This document shows, in pieces, positions 34,991 to 43,235 of a DNA stretch of 58,834 bases. The position numbers and the translations under genes were made by a program. The stretch's first letter is position 1; every line of letters begins with the position of its first letter. The DNA is taken from NCBI GenBank assembly GCA_002733905.1, contig NVXK01000013.1, positions 43,286 to 102,119 on the forward strand, in the 5' to 3' direction. The notes below the pieces were generated by a model. The model did no database searches, was not told the origin of the DNA, and was given only the letters and a program-made list of their open reading frames with translations. Source of the DNA: Robiginitomaculum sp. Its GTDB lineage: Bacteria > Pseudomonadota > Alphaproteobacteria > Caulobacterales > Maricaulaceae.

Positions 34991-35521
34991 ATGCAGTGGC
35001 TTAATCCAAAATATGCGTATGAAGGACTGCAAGAATTCTTGGGAACCGGTGGTCCCGTACTTCTTGCCATCATGATTGCTACATTTGTAATGTGGACATT
35101 CATAATGGAGCGCTATTCTTATTATTACTTCGCTCATAAATCTATGAAGAAGAGATTGCAAAACGAATGGAATGCTCGCGAAGATAAACGTTCTTGGCGC
35201 TCAAGAGCGATTAGAGATGATCTAATTTCACAGGTAAAAGTAGGGACAGATCAAAACGTTGGTATCATTAAGACACTTGTCGCAATTGCACCATTACTGG
35301 GCCTTCTTGGTACAGTTTGGGGTATGATCGAAGTATTTGATGTGATGGCTTTGTCAGGATCTTCCAATGCCCGTCTTATGGCTGGTGGCGTATTTAAAGC
35401 GACCATCCCGACAATGGCTGGTATGGTTTCTGCTCTGTCTGGTTTGTTCTTTTCAAATCAAATCGAACGCCGTGGTAAACGTGAAACAGCTTATTTTGCT
35501 GATAGCCTAGAGATCGGATAA
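34991..35521 (+). CDS. exbB: ExbB-like MotA/TolQ/ExbB proton channel protein
   Basis: A 176-residue short ExbB. It has an N-terminal membrane helix (GGPVLLAIMIATFVMWTFIM), a cytoplasmic loop and two C-terminal helices with the family core IAPLLGLLGTVWGMIEVFDV and LMAGGVFKATIPTMAGMVSA. In Vibrio-type systems this protein is ExbB2 and forms the pentameric channel around ExbD. It is followed after four bases by the first exbD. Confidence 0.92.
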   Translation: MQWLNPKYAYEGLQEFLGTGGPVLLAIMIATFVMWTFIMERYSYYYFAHKSMKKRLQNEWNAREDKRSWRSRAIRDDLISQVKVGTDQNVGIIKTLVAIAPLLGLLGTVWGMIEVFDVMALSGSSNARLMAGGVFKATIPTMAGMVSALSGLFFSNQIERRGKRETAYFADSLEIG

Positions 35522-35525
35522 CAAG

Positions 35526-35933
35526 ATGAGAAGAAGACGTAATAAAGGTGAAGAAGACGCAGATGTCGATATGACACCAATGCTAGACATTGTGTTTATC
35601 ATGTTGATCTTCTTCATCGTAACCGCAGTGTTCTTGGACGAAAAAGGTATCGATTTAACACCTCCGCCTCCGCCTCCGCCTGATCAGCCAGAATCACAAC
35701 CTAAACCAGCTATTGTGGTTTTTGTTGATGCGCGAAACCAGTGCAGTGTTGATGGCAATTATACAGATTGTGATCGTGTAACATTGGTTGTTGAGGGTAC
35801 TTTGGGAGAAAAACCTGGTGCAAATATTATCCTTCGTGTCAGCGAGAGAGCTACTCATGGTAACCTCGTATATCTGAAAGATAATTTTGACCAAAAAGGC
35901 CTCGCTTCAAAAATTGAAATTATTGAAGAGTAA
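35526..35933 (+). CDS. exbD: ExbD/TolR-family protein (first copy)
   Basis: A 135-residue ExbD. The conserved membrane Asp that carries protons is Asp21 in DMTPMLDIVFIMLIFFIVTA. It is followed by an unusual seven-Pro run (LTPPPPPPPDQPE) and a periplasmic domain with two cysteines (NQCSVDGNYTDCD) that may form a disulfide. It is one of two exbD genes in the operon and differs from the second by these cysteines and the Pro run. Confidence 0.92.
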   Translation: MRRRRNKGEEDADVDMTPMLDIVFIMLIFFIVTAVFLDEKGIDLTPPPPPPPDQPESQPKPAIVVFVDARNQCSVDGNYTDCDRVTLVVEGTLGEKPGANIILRVSERATHGNLVYLKDNFDQKGLASKIEIIEE

Positions 35934-35943
35934 TGCTTTCTCT

Positions 35944-35980
35944 GCAAGTCCCCGATCAAGTCTCTGATATTGGGGCTTGC
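35944..35980 (+). ncRNA. intercistronic stem-loop between the two exbD genes
   Basis: GCAAG-T-CCCC at 35944-35953 pairs with GGGGCTTGC at 35972-35980, with one bulged T and extra pairing inside the loop. No terminator T-run follows. Confidence 0.6.
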
Positions 35981-36011
35981 AAATTGAAAATAAATGTAAT
36001 AAGGTAACAAC

Positions 36012-36407
36012 ATGGCAAGACGTAGTCGTATAGAAATGGACAGTGAAGACACAGAGTTGAACATGACACCCATGCTCGACGTCGTGTTTATCCTCCTGAT
36101 TTTCTTCATTGTAACTTCAGTGTTCGTGAAGACACCAGGAATTGATCCGTCTAGACCCGAAGCAAAACAAGCGCAGGCCTGGTCTCCAGGTATTTTGATT
36201 GCTGTGAATGCTGATGATGAAGTCTGGATTGATAAACAGCCTTATTCAATTAATGAAATTCGGCCTATTATTTTGGCGATCAGAGATGAGAACCCGAAAG
36301 CCGATGCAATTATTATTGGTGATAAAAATGCACATGTTGGTACCGTTATGGCCGTGCAAAACTTGTTGACAGAATTGTCAATTACCACACGCATATCGAC
36401 TGAGTAG
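36012..36407 (+). CDS. exbD: ExbD/TolR-family protein (second copy)
   Basis: A 131-residue ExbD. The membrane helix with the proton-carrying Asp23 reads MTPMLDVVFILLIFFIVTSV, then a periplasmic domain with ILIAVNADDEVWIDKQPYSI and GDKNAHVGTVMAVQNLLTEL. There is no Pro run and no Cys. ExbD works as a dimer in the ExbB pentamer, so two different genes could make a heterodimer; this is an inference. Confidence 0.92.
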   Translation: MARRSRIEMDSEDTELNMTPMLDVVFILLIFFIVTSVFVKTPGIDPSRPEAKQAQAWSPGILIAVNADDEVWIDKQPYSINEIRPIILAIRDENPKADAIIIGDKNAHVGTVMAVQNLLTELSITTRISTE

Positions 36408-36418
36408 GAGATTAAGTA

Positions 36419-37048
36419 ATGAGTGGAATTATTCGTTGGTTAGTAGGAACCGCTATTGCAGCTTTCGTAACATTTTCATTGTTTGTAATGATGAAGATTT
36501 TGATTACAGGTGAGTTTAAACCTCAAACAAAAGTAGAAAATGCAAGTTTCGAAATCAACCCAAAGGTTGAAGATATTAAAGTTGCTGTACGTGAAACAAA
36601 AATTGCGAAAATTAGCAAAGTTGTAACACCTCCACCTCCACCACAAATCGAGCGTCAACAAGCGGCTGCGCCGACTGTGGCAATTGCTTCACTTGAAGGT
36701 GCTATTCCAAAATTTGAAACACCTAAACTTGATAAGCAAAGCTTTAAGATTGCAGTGAGTGACCGTGACGCGCAACCATTGGTACGTATCCCGCCTATTT
36801 CACCGCCTCGCGCTGAAAAATCAGGGCATTGTGTTATAAGGTTTGACGTGAGTCCTGAGGGTCAGCCTTTTAATATTATAGCAAAGTATTGCTCAGGTTC
36901 TGTTTTTAAACGCCCTTCTACTAAGTCAGTGGCAAAGTGGAAATATCAGCCGAAAATTGTTGATGGACGTGCTGTCTCACGTGCTGGTGTTGAAACTAAG
37001 ATTACATATCGTATCTCTGATGAGCGTGGGAAAATCATTCCTGAGTAG
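36419..37048 (+). CDS. tonB: TonB-family energy transducer (first copy)
   Basis: A 209-residue TonB. It has an N-terminal anchor (WLVGTAIAAFVTFSLFVMMK), a short Pro segment (TPPPPPQIER) in place of the long one in E. coli TonB, and a C-terminal TonB domain (SGHCVIRFDVSPEGQPFNII, VAKWKYQP). The short spacer is typical of TonB2-type proteins that need TtpC to reach the outer membrane. It follows exbD after 11 bases. Confidence 0.93.
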   Translation: MSGIIRWLVGTAIAAFVTFSLFVMMKILITGEFKPQTKVENASFEINPKVEDIKVAVRETKIAKISKVVTPPPPPQIERQQAAAPTVAIASLEGAIPKFETPKLDKQSFKIAVSDRDAQPLVRIPPISPPRAEKSGHCVIRFDVSPEGQPFNIIAKYCSGSVFKRPSTKSVAKWKYQPKIVDGRAVSRAGVETKITYRISDERGKIIPE

Positions 37049-37115
37049 AACTCTAATTATGGTAGGTGATTTTTCGGTTACCTTATTTTTAAACTAAACT
37101 TTGTGTGAGAAAAAA

Positions 37116-38633
37116 ATGAAAATTACTCAAAACTCTCCAAGCCTTTTAAAGCGCTTTTTCACATCGTCAGCACTTGCTTTGCTCGTAACAGGCGGTTTTA
37201 TGGTCGTCACTGTTAGCGATGCTTCTGCACAACGTTCTCGTAAACAGGCTGAAGCGCCACAAGAGGGGCGTCAATTTAGCTCGAAAACTGGACAGATCGT
37301 ATTGACTGCCCAAGAGTTTATGGCAGCTGATAATTATGCCGCTGCTATTCCCGAGCTTAACAAAGCTTTGGCTTTACCCGATATTAATCCATATGAACGT
37401 GGTGTGATTAATCAACTATTGGGTAGCGCTTATTATGAGATGAATAATTATAATGCAGCAATTAACGCTTTTGAAGGCGCTATTCGCTCTGGTGGTTTAT
37501 TGCCAAATGAAAGCTCATCACTTCGTGTAAACATTGCACAGCTTTTGATTGCGAGCGATCAGTTCGCGCGTGGTGCACAAATGCTTGAGGATTGGAACCG
37601 TAGTGGCGGTCAGTTAAAACCTGCACATATTGAAATGTTATGGCAGGCTTGGTCCCAAGCCGAGCAATATTCTCGCGCGCTTCCTTGGGCTGAACGCTGG
37701 TTTAATTCAGCGAGTCCAAAAGAGCGTAAGCATTTTGATCTTTTGAACTTCATGTATAATAATTTGAACATGCCAGCGAAACAGGCTGATATTGTGAAGC
37801 AAATGATCAATCGTTGGCCTGAAGATAAAACTTTATGGGATGCGTGGGCATCTATGTTGGCCAATGGTGGGCGTGAACAAGAAGCTTTTGAAGTGAGTAA
37901 AATGCTTTATCTTGGTGGTGCGTATAAAAGTCAGCAAGAATTAGAAAAAGTTGTTCAGTATTACAGCTTCTATGACATGCCGTTTCAGGCCGCACAAATC
38001 CTAGAGCGTGAAATGAATGCTGGTCGTATTTCACAAACGCCAGAAAAGCTTGTGCAATTATCGGACTTACTCCGCCAATCTCGTGAATATAAACGCGCTA
38101 TTCCAATTTTAGAAAAAGCAGCGGCCTCTTCTGGTAAGCCAAAACTTTATGCCGACCTCGGTGAGGCTCTATTTAATGAAGGCCAATGTATAAAGGCTGA
38201 AACTGCTTTTAAGAAAGCTATGAATTTAGGCTTTGATCAAGGTAAAGCATGGATGCTTATTGCCAACTGTCGTTATGACGCTGCTGCTGCTGCGGAGCGT
38301 TTGAAATGTAGTATGAGTCCTGAGGCGCGGAAAACAGCACCATGGTCTGCTAAACGTGAACTTGCGATTGCAGCATTTGATAATGTTCCTGTTTCATCAC
38401 GCGAGGCGGGGAATGCGAGAAAATGGAAAACATTTATCCGTGCAGAGAGAAGTGCTGTCGATAATCGCTGTGTCTTCGAGAAGAATGTTGAAAAAGAACG
38501 TTGTTACCTTGCGATCAAACAAGCCTATTCTAACGTTGTGTTTGCGGGTGGCTTTATACTTGACGAACAATGCCAGTCATTTGTAGCGAAATACGATAGC
38601 CTTTACCGGGTGAAAATTGGAAGTGACGAGTAA
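37116..38633 (+). CDS. TPR protein of the Ton operon (first copy)
   Basis: About 505 residues. Signal peptide (FTSSALALLVTGGFMVVTVS, then DASAQ) followed by tetratricopeptide-like repeats through most of the chain: FMAADNYAAAIPELNKALAL, LGSAYYEMNNYNAAINAFEG, AWSQAEQYSRALPWAERWF, DLGEALFNEGQCIKAETAFK. The C-terminal part has several Cys (C-YLAIK, DEQCQSF). It corresponds to the TtpB-like TPR protein encoded after tonB in Vibrio and Shewanella type systems and probably acts in the periplasm as a scaffold. A strong terminator ends the operon 25 bases downstream. The start is the ATG at 37116. Confidence 0.88.
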   Translation: MKITQNSPSLLKRFFTSSALALLVTGGFMVVTVSDASAQRSRKQAEAPQEGRQFSSKTGQIVLTAQEFMAADNYAAAIPELNKALALPDINPYERGVINQLLGSAYYEMNNYNAAINAFEGAIRSGGLLPNESSSLRVNIAQLLIASDQFARGAQMLEDWNRSGGQLKPAHIEMLWQAWSQAEQYSRALPWAERWFNSASPKERKHFDLLNFMYNNLNMPAKQADIVKQMINRWPEDKTLWDAWASMLANGGREQEAFEVSKMLYLGGAYKSQQELEKVVQYYSFYDMPFQAAQILEREMNAGRISQTPEKLVQLSDLLRQSREYKRAIPILEKAAASSGKPKLYADLGEALFNEGQCIKAETAFKKAMNLGFDQGKAWMLIANCRYDAAAAAERLKCSMSPEARKTAPWSAKRELAIAAFDNVPVSSREAGNARKWKTFIRAERSAVDNRCVFEKNVEKERCYLAIKQAYSNVVFAGGFILDEQCQSFVAKYDSLYRVKIGSDE

Positions 38634-38658
38634 GTCTCTTCTCCATATATTTGAATAT

Positions 38659-38688
38659 AAAAAACCCGGCTTTAAGGCTGGGTTTTTT
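38659..38688 (+). terminator. rho-independent terminator of the Ton operon
   Basis: Six A then CCCGGC, loop of six, GCTGGG and six T. The stem has one G-T wobble. It ends the eight-gene Ton operon, so the following tonB/TPR pair needs its own promoter. Confidence 0.9.
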
Positions 38689-38722
38689 ATTGTCTGGTGA
38701 TTGATGTTTCTACTATGTAACC

Positions 38723-38751
38723 TTGACTAATGTTAGTTTGTAACGTATACA
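38723..38751 (+). promoter_or_regulatory. promoter of the second tonB/TPR cassette
   Basis: TTGACT at 38723-38728, exactly 17 bases, TATACA at 38746-38751. Boxes and spacing are near consensus. It overlaps the inverted repeat at 38730-38769. Confidence 0.6.
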
Positions 38752-38769
38752 TATGTTATAAACTAACAT
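38730..38769. promoter_or_regulatory. 40-base inverted repeat overlapping the second tonB promoter
   Basis: ATGTTAGTTTGTAAC (38730-38744) and GTTATAAACTAACAT (38755-38769) are 15-base arms with one G-T difference around a 10-base loop that contains the -10 box. The right arm ends two bases before the GGAGG ribosome binding site. It looks like an operator for a dimeric regulator. As RNA the right half alone would remain in the leader. Confidence 0.7.
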
Positions 38770-38781
38770 ATGGAGGTTCAG

Positions 38782-39405
38782 GTGGAAATTAGACGGTATT
38801 TAACAAGTGGAGTGGGGGCATTTACTGTAACATTAGGTTTAGGGCTTGTTATGACAGCTCTGATAAAACTACCATATCAAGAGCAAGTCGAGAAAAGTGA
38901 ACGACTAGTGTATGAGATAAACCCTATAGTCGAAGATGTGGCTGTTATTAGAAATGTAAATCGACCAGAGTTAAAAGTGGTAATCCCACCACCGCCCGCT
39001 CCTGTATTATCAACAAGACATGTAGACGTACCAATTGAGGATTTTGTCGATTTTGGCAAACAAATACCCCCAATAGGCCGTCCCGATATAAAACTTAGCA
39101 CTGCACAATTTTCTATCGACCAAGTGGGAGGGCCTGTTGTTCGGGTTCCGCCCATAATGCCGACCCGTGCCACGCGAAGTGGCCATTGTGCTATGGTTTT
39201 TGATGTTAATGCAAATGGCATCACATATAATGTGCGTGCGGCTTCGTGCACCCAACAATTATTTATGGCGGCATCAATAAAGTCCGTTCAGAAATGGAAA
39301 TATCGCGCCAGTATCAATAATGGACACAGTGCAGGTTTTACGGGCGTGAAGACGACCATTACGTTCATATTAAATGATGATCAGGGCAATAAAATCTCAG
39401 AGTAA
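38782..39405 (+). CDS. tonB: TonB-family energy transducer (second copy)
   Basis: About 208 residues, paralogous along its length to the TonB at 36419-37048: N-terminal anchor (VGAFTVTLGLGLVMTALIKL), YEINPIVEDVAV, a short Pro segment (VIPPPPAPVL), and the C-terminal TonB domain (RSGHCAMVFDVNANGITYNV, VQKWKYRA). I choose the GTG at 38782, because GGAGG stands five bases before it; an ATG at 38770 lies too close to the inverted repeat and has no binding site. It is separated from the first Ton operon by a terminator and has its own promoter. It may share the ExbB/ExbD motor. Confidence 0.88.
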   Translation: MEIRRYLTSGVGAFTVTLGLGLVMTALIKLPYQEQVEKSERLVYEINPIVEDVAVIRNVNRPELKVVIPPPPAPVLSTRHVDVPIEDFVDFGKQIPPIGRPDIKLSTAQFSIDQVGGPVVRVPPIMPTRATRSGHCAMVFDVNANGITYNVRAASCTQQLFMAASIKSVQKWKYRASINNGHSAGFTGVKTTITFILNDDQGNKISE

Positions 39406-39438
39406 CTTTTTAATAGCAAATATCAGGGAGGGGGAATT

Positions 39439-40846
39439 ATGAGGAATGCAAACTGTGAATACGAGCAAAATCGTGCCAGAATTAAGTTAAAAATAGGCTT
39501 TCTCACAATGTGTATATTTATGAATGTGACGTCACTTGCCGTTTCGCAAGTGGTCGTGGATGCACATGAAAATTCAAGTCAGTTAAATATAGAGCAACGC
39601 CAATTTACCAAACAAAATGGAAACTTGGTGCTTAAGGCTCAAAATCAGATGGCAGAAGATAATTATGAGAAAGCCATACCAATATTGGAGACTACCTTAA
39701 GTTCGAAAGAATTGAATAACTATGAACAAGGTGTGGTGTATCAATTATTAGGGAGCTCGTATTATGAAATTAATGATTATGACAAAGCTATACATGCATT
39801 TGAAATGGCAATTCAATCTGGCGGTTTACGAAAAAAAGAAGCATCCACACTACGCATAAATATAGCGCAACTTCTTATTGCAAGTGATCGTTTTGAACAA
39901 GGCGCGTTAATGCTCGAGGACCGGCACCGTCAGGGAGGGGCATTACGGCCTTCGCATATAGAAATGCTATGGCAGGCTTGGTCACAGGCGGAACAATATG
40001 ACAAAGCTTTGCCATGGGCAAAAAAGTGGTTTGCAGCGGCAAAAACCAAAGAGCGCAAACATTATGACCTTATGAATTTTTTGTATCACACATTATCTAT
40101 GACTGATGAACAGGCAGATATTCTTAAACAGATGATAAACCGTTGGCCTGAAGATAAAACGCTATGGGAGGCATGGGCAGCTGTTCTTACTAATGGAGGA
40201 CAGGTACAAGAACCCTTTTGAAATCAGTAAAATGCTTTACCTTGGTGATGCCTATAAAAATGAGCAAGAGTTAAAGAGAATTGTTCAATATTATAGTTTC
40301 AAGGGCATGCCGTATCAGGCCGCGCAAATATTAGAACGTGAACTCAACGTGGGACGGATAGGGACAACCGTTAATAGCCTCGAGCAATTAGCTGGTTTAT
40401 GGCGTCGTGCGCGTGCGTACAAAAAATCTAACGCTGTACGGCAACAAAAAGCAAATATGTATGAACAAATGAATGACTATGTGGCTTGGTTCGAAATAGT
40501 GATTTTGGAAGGTGAATGTGAGCAAGCAGAAGGGATTATTAAAAAAATACTTGAAAATAAAACCGTAAATTCGGGATATTATTATATGCAATTGGGCAAT
40601 TGCTTTTATGATCTTTCTCAAAAAGCACCAAAGCAAAACTGTAAAAGGCCACACGAAAAAGGGCAACGTTGGCGATTACAAGAAAAGGCCATTAGAGTTT
40701 TTGATACGGCTTATAAATATACGCATTCAAAAAATGACTTTGCTGCTAATGCGCAAAAATGGAAGACCTTCATACACGCTGAGCAGAAGGCAATACAAAG
40801 AAGATGTCAGCCACACATTACCCGCAGCAATGTTTCCGGAAAATAA
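39439..40846 (+). pseudogene. TPR protein of the Ton system (second copy), interrupted by one +1 frameshift
   Basis: A paralogue of the TPR gene at 37116-38633. Residues up to ...LTNGGQVQEPF are in one frame and end at TGA (40219-40221). Homology continues without a gap one base further (FEISKMLYLGDAYKNEQELK against FEVSKMLYLGGAYKSQQELE) to a TAA at 40844-40846. The junction is CCC TTT TGA: a tRNA-Phe slipping one base forward on the TTTT would rejoin the frames exactly, as in the prfB +1 site. So this is a recent lesion, a sequencing error, or a recoded gene. The C-terminus is about 60 residues shorter than in copy one. A strong GGGAGGGGG site precedes the ATG. Confidence 0.8.
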
Positions 40847-40954
40847 AGGAAATGTATTCAAACAAATACATGACCAAAACGGAACTAAAACTAGAATTAG
40901 AACTTGGGTATTGTGTCGCTTCCATTGATCTTTACCCAATGATACACAAAGGTT

Positions 40955-43099
40955 TTATATGTCCATTTTCCCTGTGACTTTCAGTGCGAATGCATATTCA
41001 AAAGCGATTTCTTTTAAACTGTCATAACGGCCCGCTTCGCCTTGATGGCCAGCGTCCATATTGGTGCGTAACAAAATAGGGGCGTCGGCTAATTGATGGT
41101 CACGAAGTTTTGCAGCCCATTTCGCTGGTTCCCAATAGGTAACACGTGGATCGGTAAGCCCTGCGGTAATGAGTATAGGGGGATAGTTGCGCGCCTCTAC
41201 ATTATCATAAGGAGAGTAAGCGAGGATTTGATCATAGTCTTTTTCGCTGATCAGGGGATTGCCCCATTCTGGCCATTCAGGCGGTGTAAGGGGGAGGCTT
41301 TCATCACTCATCGTGTTTAAAACATCAACGAATGGTACAGCCGCAATAACGCCTGCAAAAAGTTGAGGCGCTTGATTAAGAGCCGCACCTACAAGCAAGC
41401 CCCCAGCAGATCCTCCGTGTGCAATAATGTTACCTTCCGATGTATAGCCTAACTTGCAAAGCCCATACCCAACATCAATAAAATCATCGAATGTTGCTTG
41501 TTTGGTTTCAAGCTTGCCTTTGGTATACCAATCATATCCTTTAGCCATGCCGCCGCGAATATGTGCGATCGCATATACAAAACCTTGATCGATGAGAGAC
41601 AGGATATTGGTGCGAAAACCTGCGGGGATCGTGATGCCATAAGACCCATATCCATAAAGTAAACATGGCGCACTGCTATCAAGTTTAAGACCGGATTTCA
41701 TTATCAATGTGACAGGGATTTCTTCACCGTCACGCGCTGTGATTTCTATGCGCTTGGTTTGGTAATCATCAGGAATATGCCCAGAGGGGATTTCATTGGT
41801 TTTTCGCAAAATCCGTTCGCGCGTATGCATGTTGTAATCAAAAACCTGACCCGGTGTCGTCGGTGAGGAATAGGCAAAACGCACCCAGTCCGTATCAAAT
41901 TCATACCCGCCCATAAGGCCAAGCGCATACGCTTCTTCGGCGAAGTCGATGATGTGTTCTTCATTATTTGAAAGATCGCGAATGACGATACGCGGCAGTG
42001 CATTAACGCGCTCCAACCGCACCATATGGCTTTGATAGGTTTCAATTCCCAAGATGAGTGTGCCGGCCGAATGTGCTATATAGTCTTGCCAATGTTGAAT
42101 GTCTGTGAGGCTTTGTTTCACCTTCATGACTTTGAAATCTGTCGCGTCATCGGCATTGGTCAGAACATAAAAATTATCCTTGTGATCATGGAGGGTGTAT
42201 TCTTGCAATGGCCGCCGAGGGCTTGCACACACAGGGGCATGTTCAGGTGTGTCAGCAGGGATGAGCCATGTTTCAGAACTCGTATGATCATTACACACGA
42301 TTTCCACATAATTTCCAGTATCAGACCGAGAAACAGAGATAAAAAACCCAGGGTCAGTTTCTGTATAGACGAGAATTGCTTTGGCATTTTTGTCTAATAC
42401 ATTTTTACGGTAAACTTTACAGGGTCTGTTGTTTTCGTCACGTTCGACCCAAAACAATGTGCGTTCATCTTGTGCCCACTCAAAATCACCCGACGTATTC
42501 TCTAGGGGTGGGCAAATTTCAGCCTGTGTTTTAATGTCTATAATATTGATGAGATAACGTTCCGCACCATTTAAATCGACGGAGTAGGCAAGATAGTTGT
42601 GATTGTCACTGTGTTGCACACCGCCTATATCGAAATAGGGATGGCCATCTGCTTTCATACGGGCGCTAAGTGCGTCGCCGTCTAATAATATTTCTTCTAC
42701 ATCTGTTGTATCGTGGGACTTAGCTTTATGTCGCGGTGTACGAAAATATAAACCGTGCTGATCACCAGCGCGGTATCTTTGGGCGTATTCATAAGGGCCG
42801 TCCGCATCGGGTACCGTACTGTCATCATCCTTTATACGCCCTTTCATTTGTGCAAATAATACATCTTGTAGAGATTTTGTATCTTGCATGTGTTGCGCAC
42901 AATATGTGTTCTCTGCGTCAAGATAGGCGCGAATTTCTGCATTAAGCACCGAGGGGTCATCCATAACTTTTTTCCAGTTTTCGTCTTTCAACCATCCATA
43001 ATCATCCGTGCGTGTGCGCGTTAATTGAGTATGAGTTACGGGGCGTTTTTCAGCTTTTGGAGCAGAAAACGAAGTGGAAAATGGATTGGTGGCCGACAT
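40955..43099 (-). CDS. ptrB: oligopeptidase B (S9A serine peptidase)
   Basis: About 714 residues. N-terminal beta-propeller (about 70-420) and C-terminal alpha/beta-hydrolase domain. The nucleophile is in HGGSAGGLLVGA, the catalytic Asp in ITAGLTDPRVTYWEPAKWAA, and the His in DAGHQGEAGRYD. HIRGGMAKGYDWYTKGK is the typical substrate-channel segment. The enzyme cleaves short peptides after Arg or Lys in the cytoplasm. I choose the ATG at 43099 (MSATNPFS); an ATG at 43162 adds 21 residues without family similarity. It is divergent from the DUF2336 gene. Confidence 0.94.
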   Translation of the reverse strand: MSATNPFSTSFSAPKAEKRPVTHTQLTRTRTDDYGWLKDENWKKVMDDPSVLNAEIRAYLDAENTYCAQHMQDTKSLQDVLFAQMKGRIKDDDSTVPDADGPYEYAQRYRAGDQHGLYFRTPRHKAKSHDTTDVEEILLDGDALSARMKADGHPYFDIGGVQHSDNHNYLAYSVDLNGAERYLINIIDIKTQAEICPPLENTSGDFEWAQDERTLFWVERDENNRPCKVYRKNVLDKNAKAILVYTETDPGFFISVSRSDTGNYVEIVCNDHTSSETWLIPADTPEHAPVCASPRRPLQEYTLHDHKDNFYVLTNADDATDFKVMKVKQSLTDIQHWQDYIAHSAGTLILGIETYQSHMVRLERVNALPRIVIRDLSNNEEHIIDFAEEAYALGLMGGYEFDTDWVRFAYSSPTTPGQVFDYNMHTRERILRKTNEIPSGHIPDDYQTKRIEITARDGEEIPVTLIMKSGLKLDSSAPCLLYGYGSYGITIPAGFRTNILSLIDQGFVYAIAHIRGGMAKGYDWYTKGKLETKQATFDDFIDVGYGLCKLGYTSEGNIIAHGGSAGGLLVGAALNQAPQLFAGVIAAVPFVDVLNTMSDESLPLTPPEWPEWGNPLISEKDYDQILAYSPYDNVEARNYPPILITAGLTDPRVTYWEPAKWAAKLRDHQLADAPILLRTNMDAGHQGEAGRYDSLKEIAFEYAFALKVTGKMDI

Positions 43100-43235
43100 G
43101 TCGTTAAAGCTTTCAATAAGTGTCAAAATAAGAGGGTATACTCTACTAAGATAAGTTGGCATTTCTATACTCTTGGTTAATAGAATGCTACTAGGTTATG
43201 CGGTATATATGTAGACTAATGTGTGAGGGTTTAAG

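Noticed and set aside
37055-37090. Possible terminator between tonB and the first TPR gene
   Set aside because: The stem (TAGGTGA/TTACCTTA) is short and has a wobble pair. The T-run is interrupted and the TPR gene is expected to be in the same operon.
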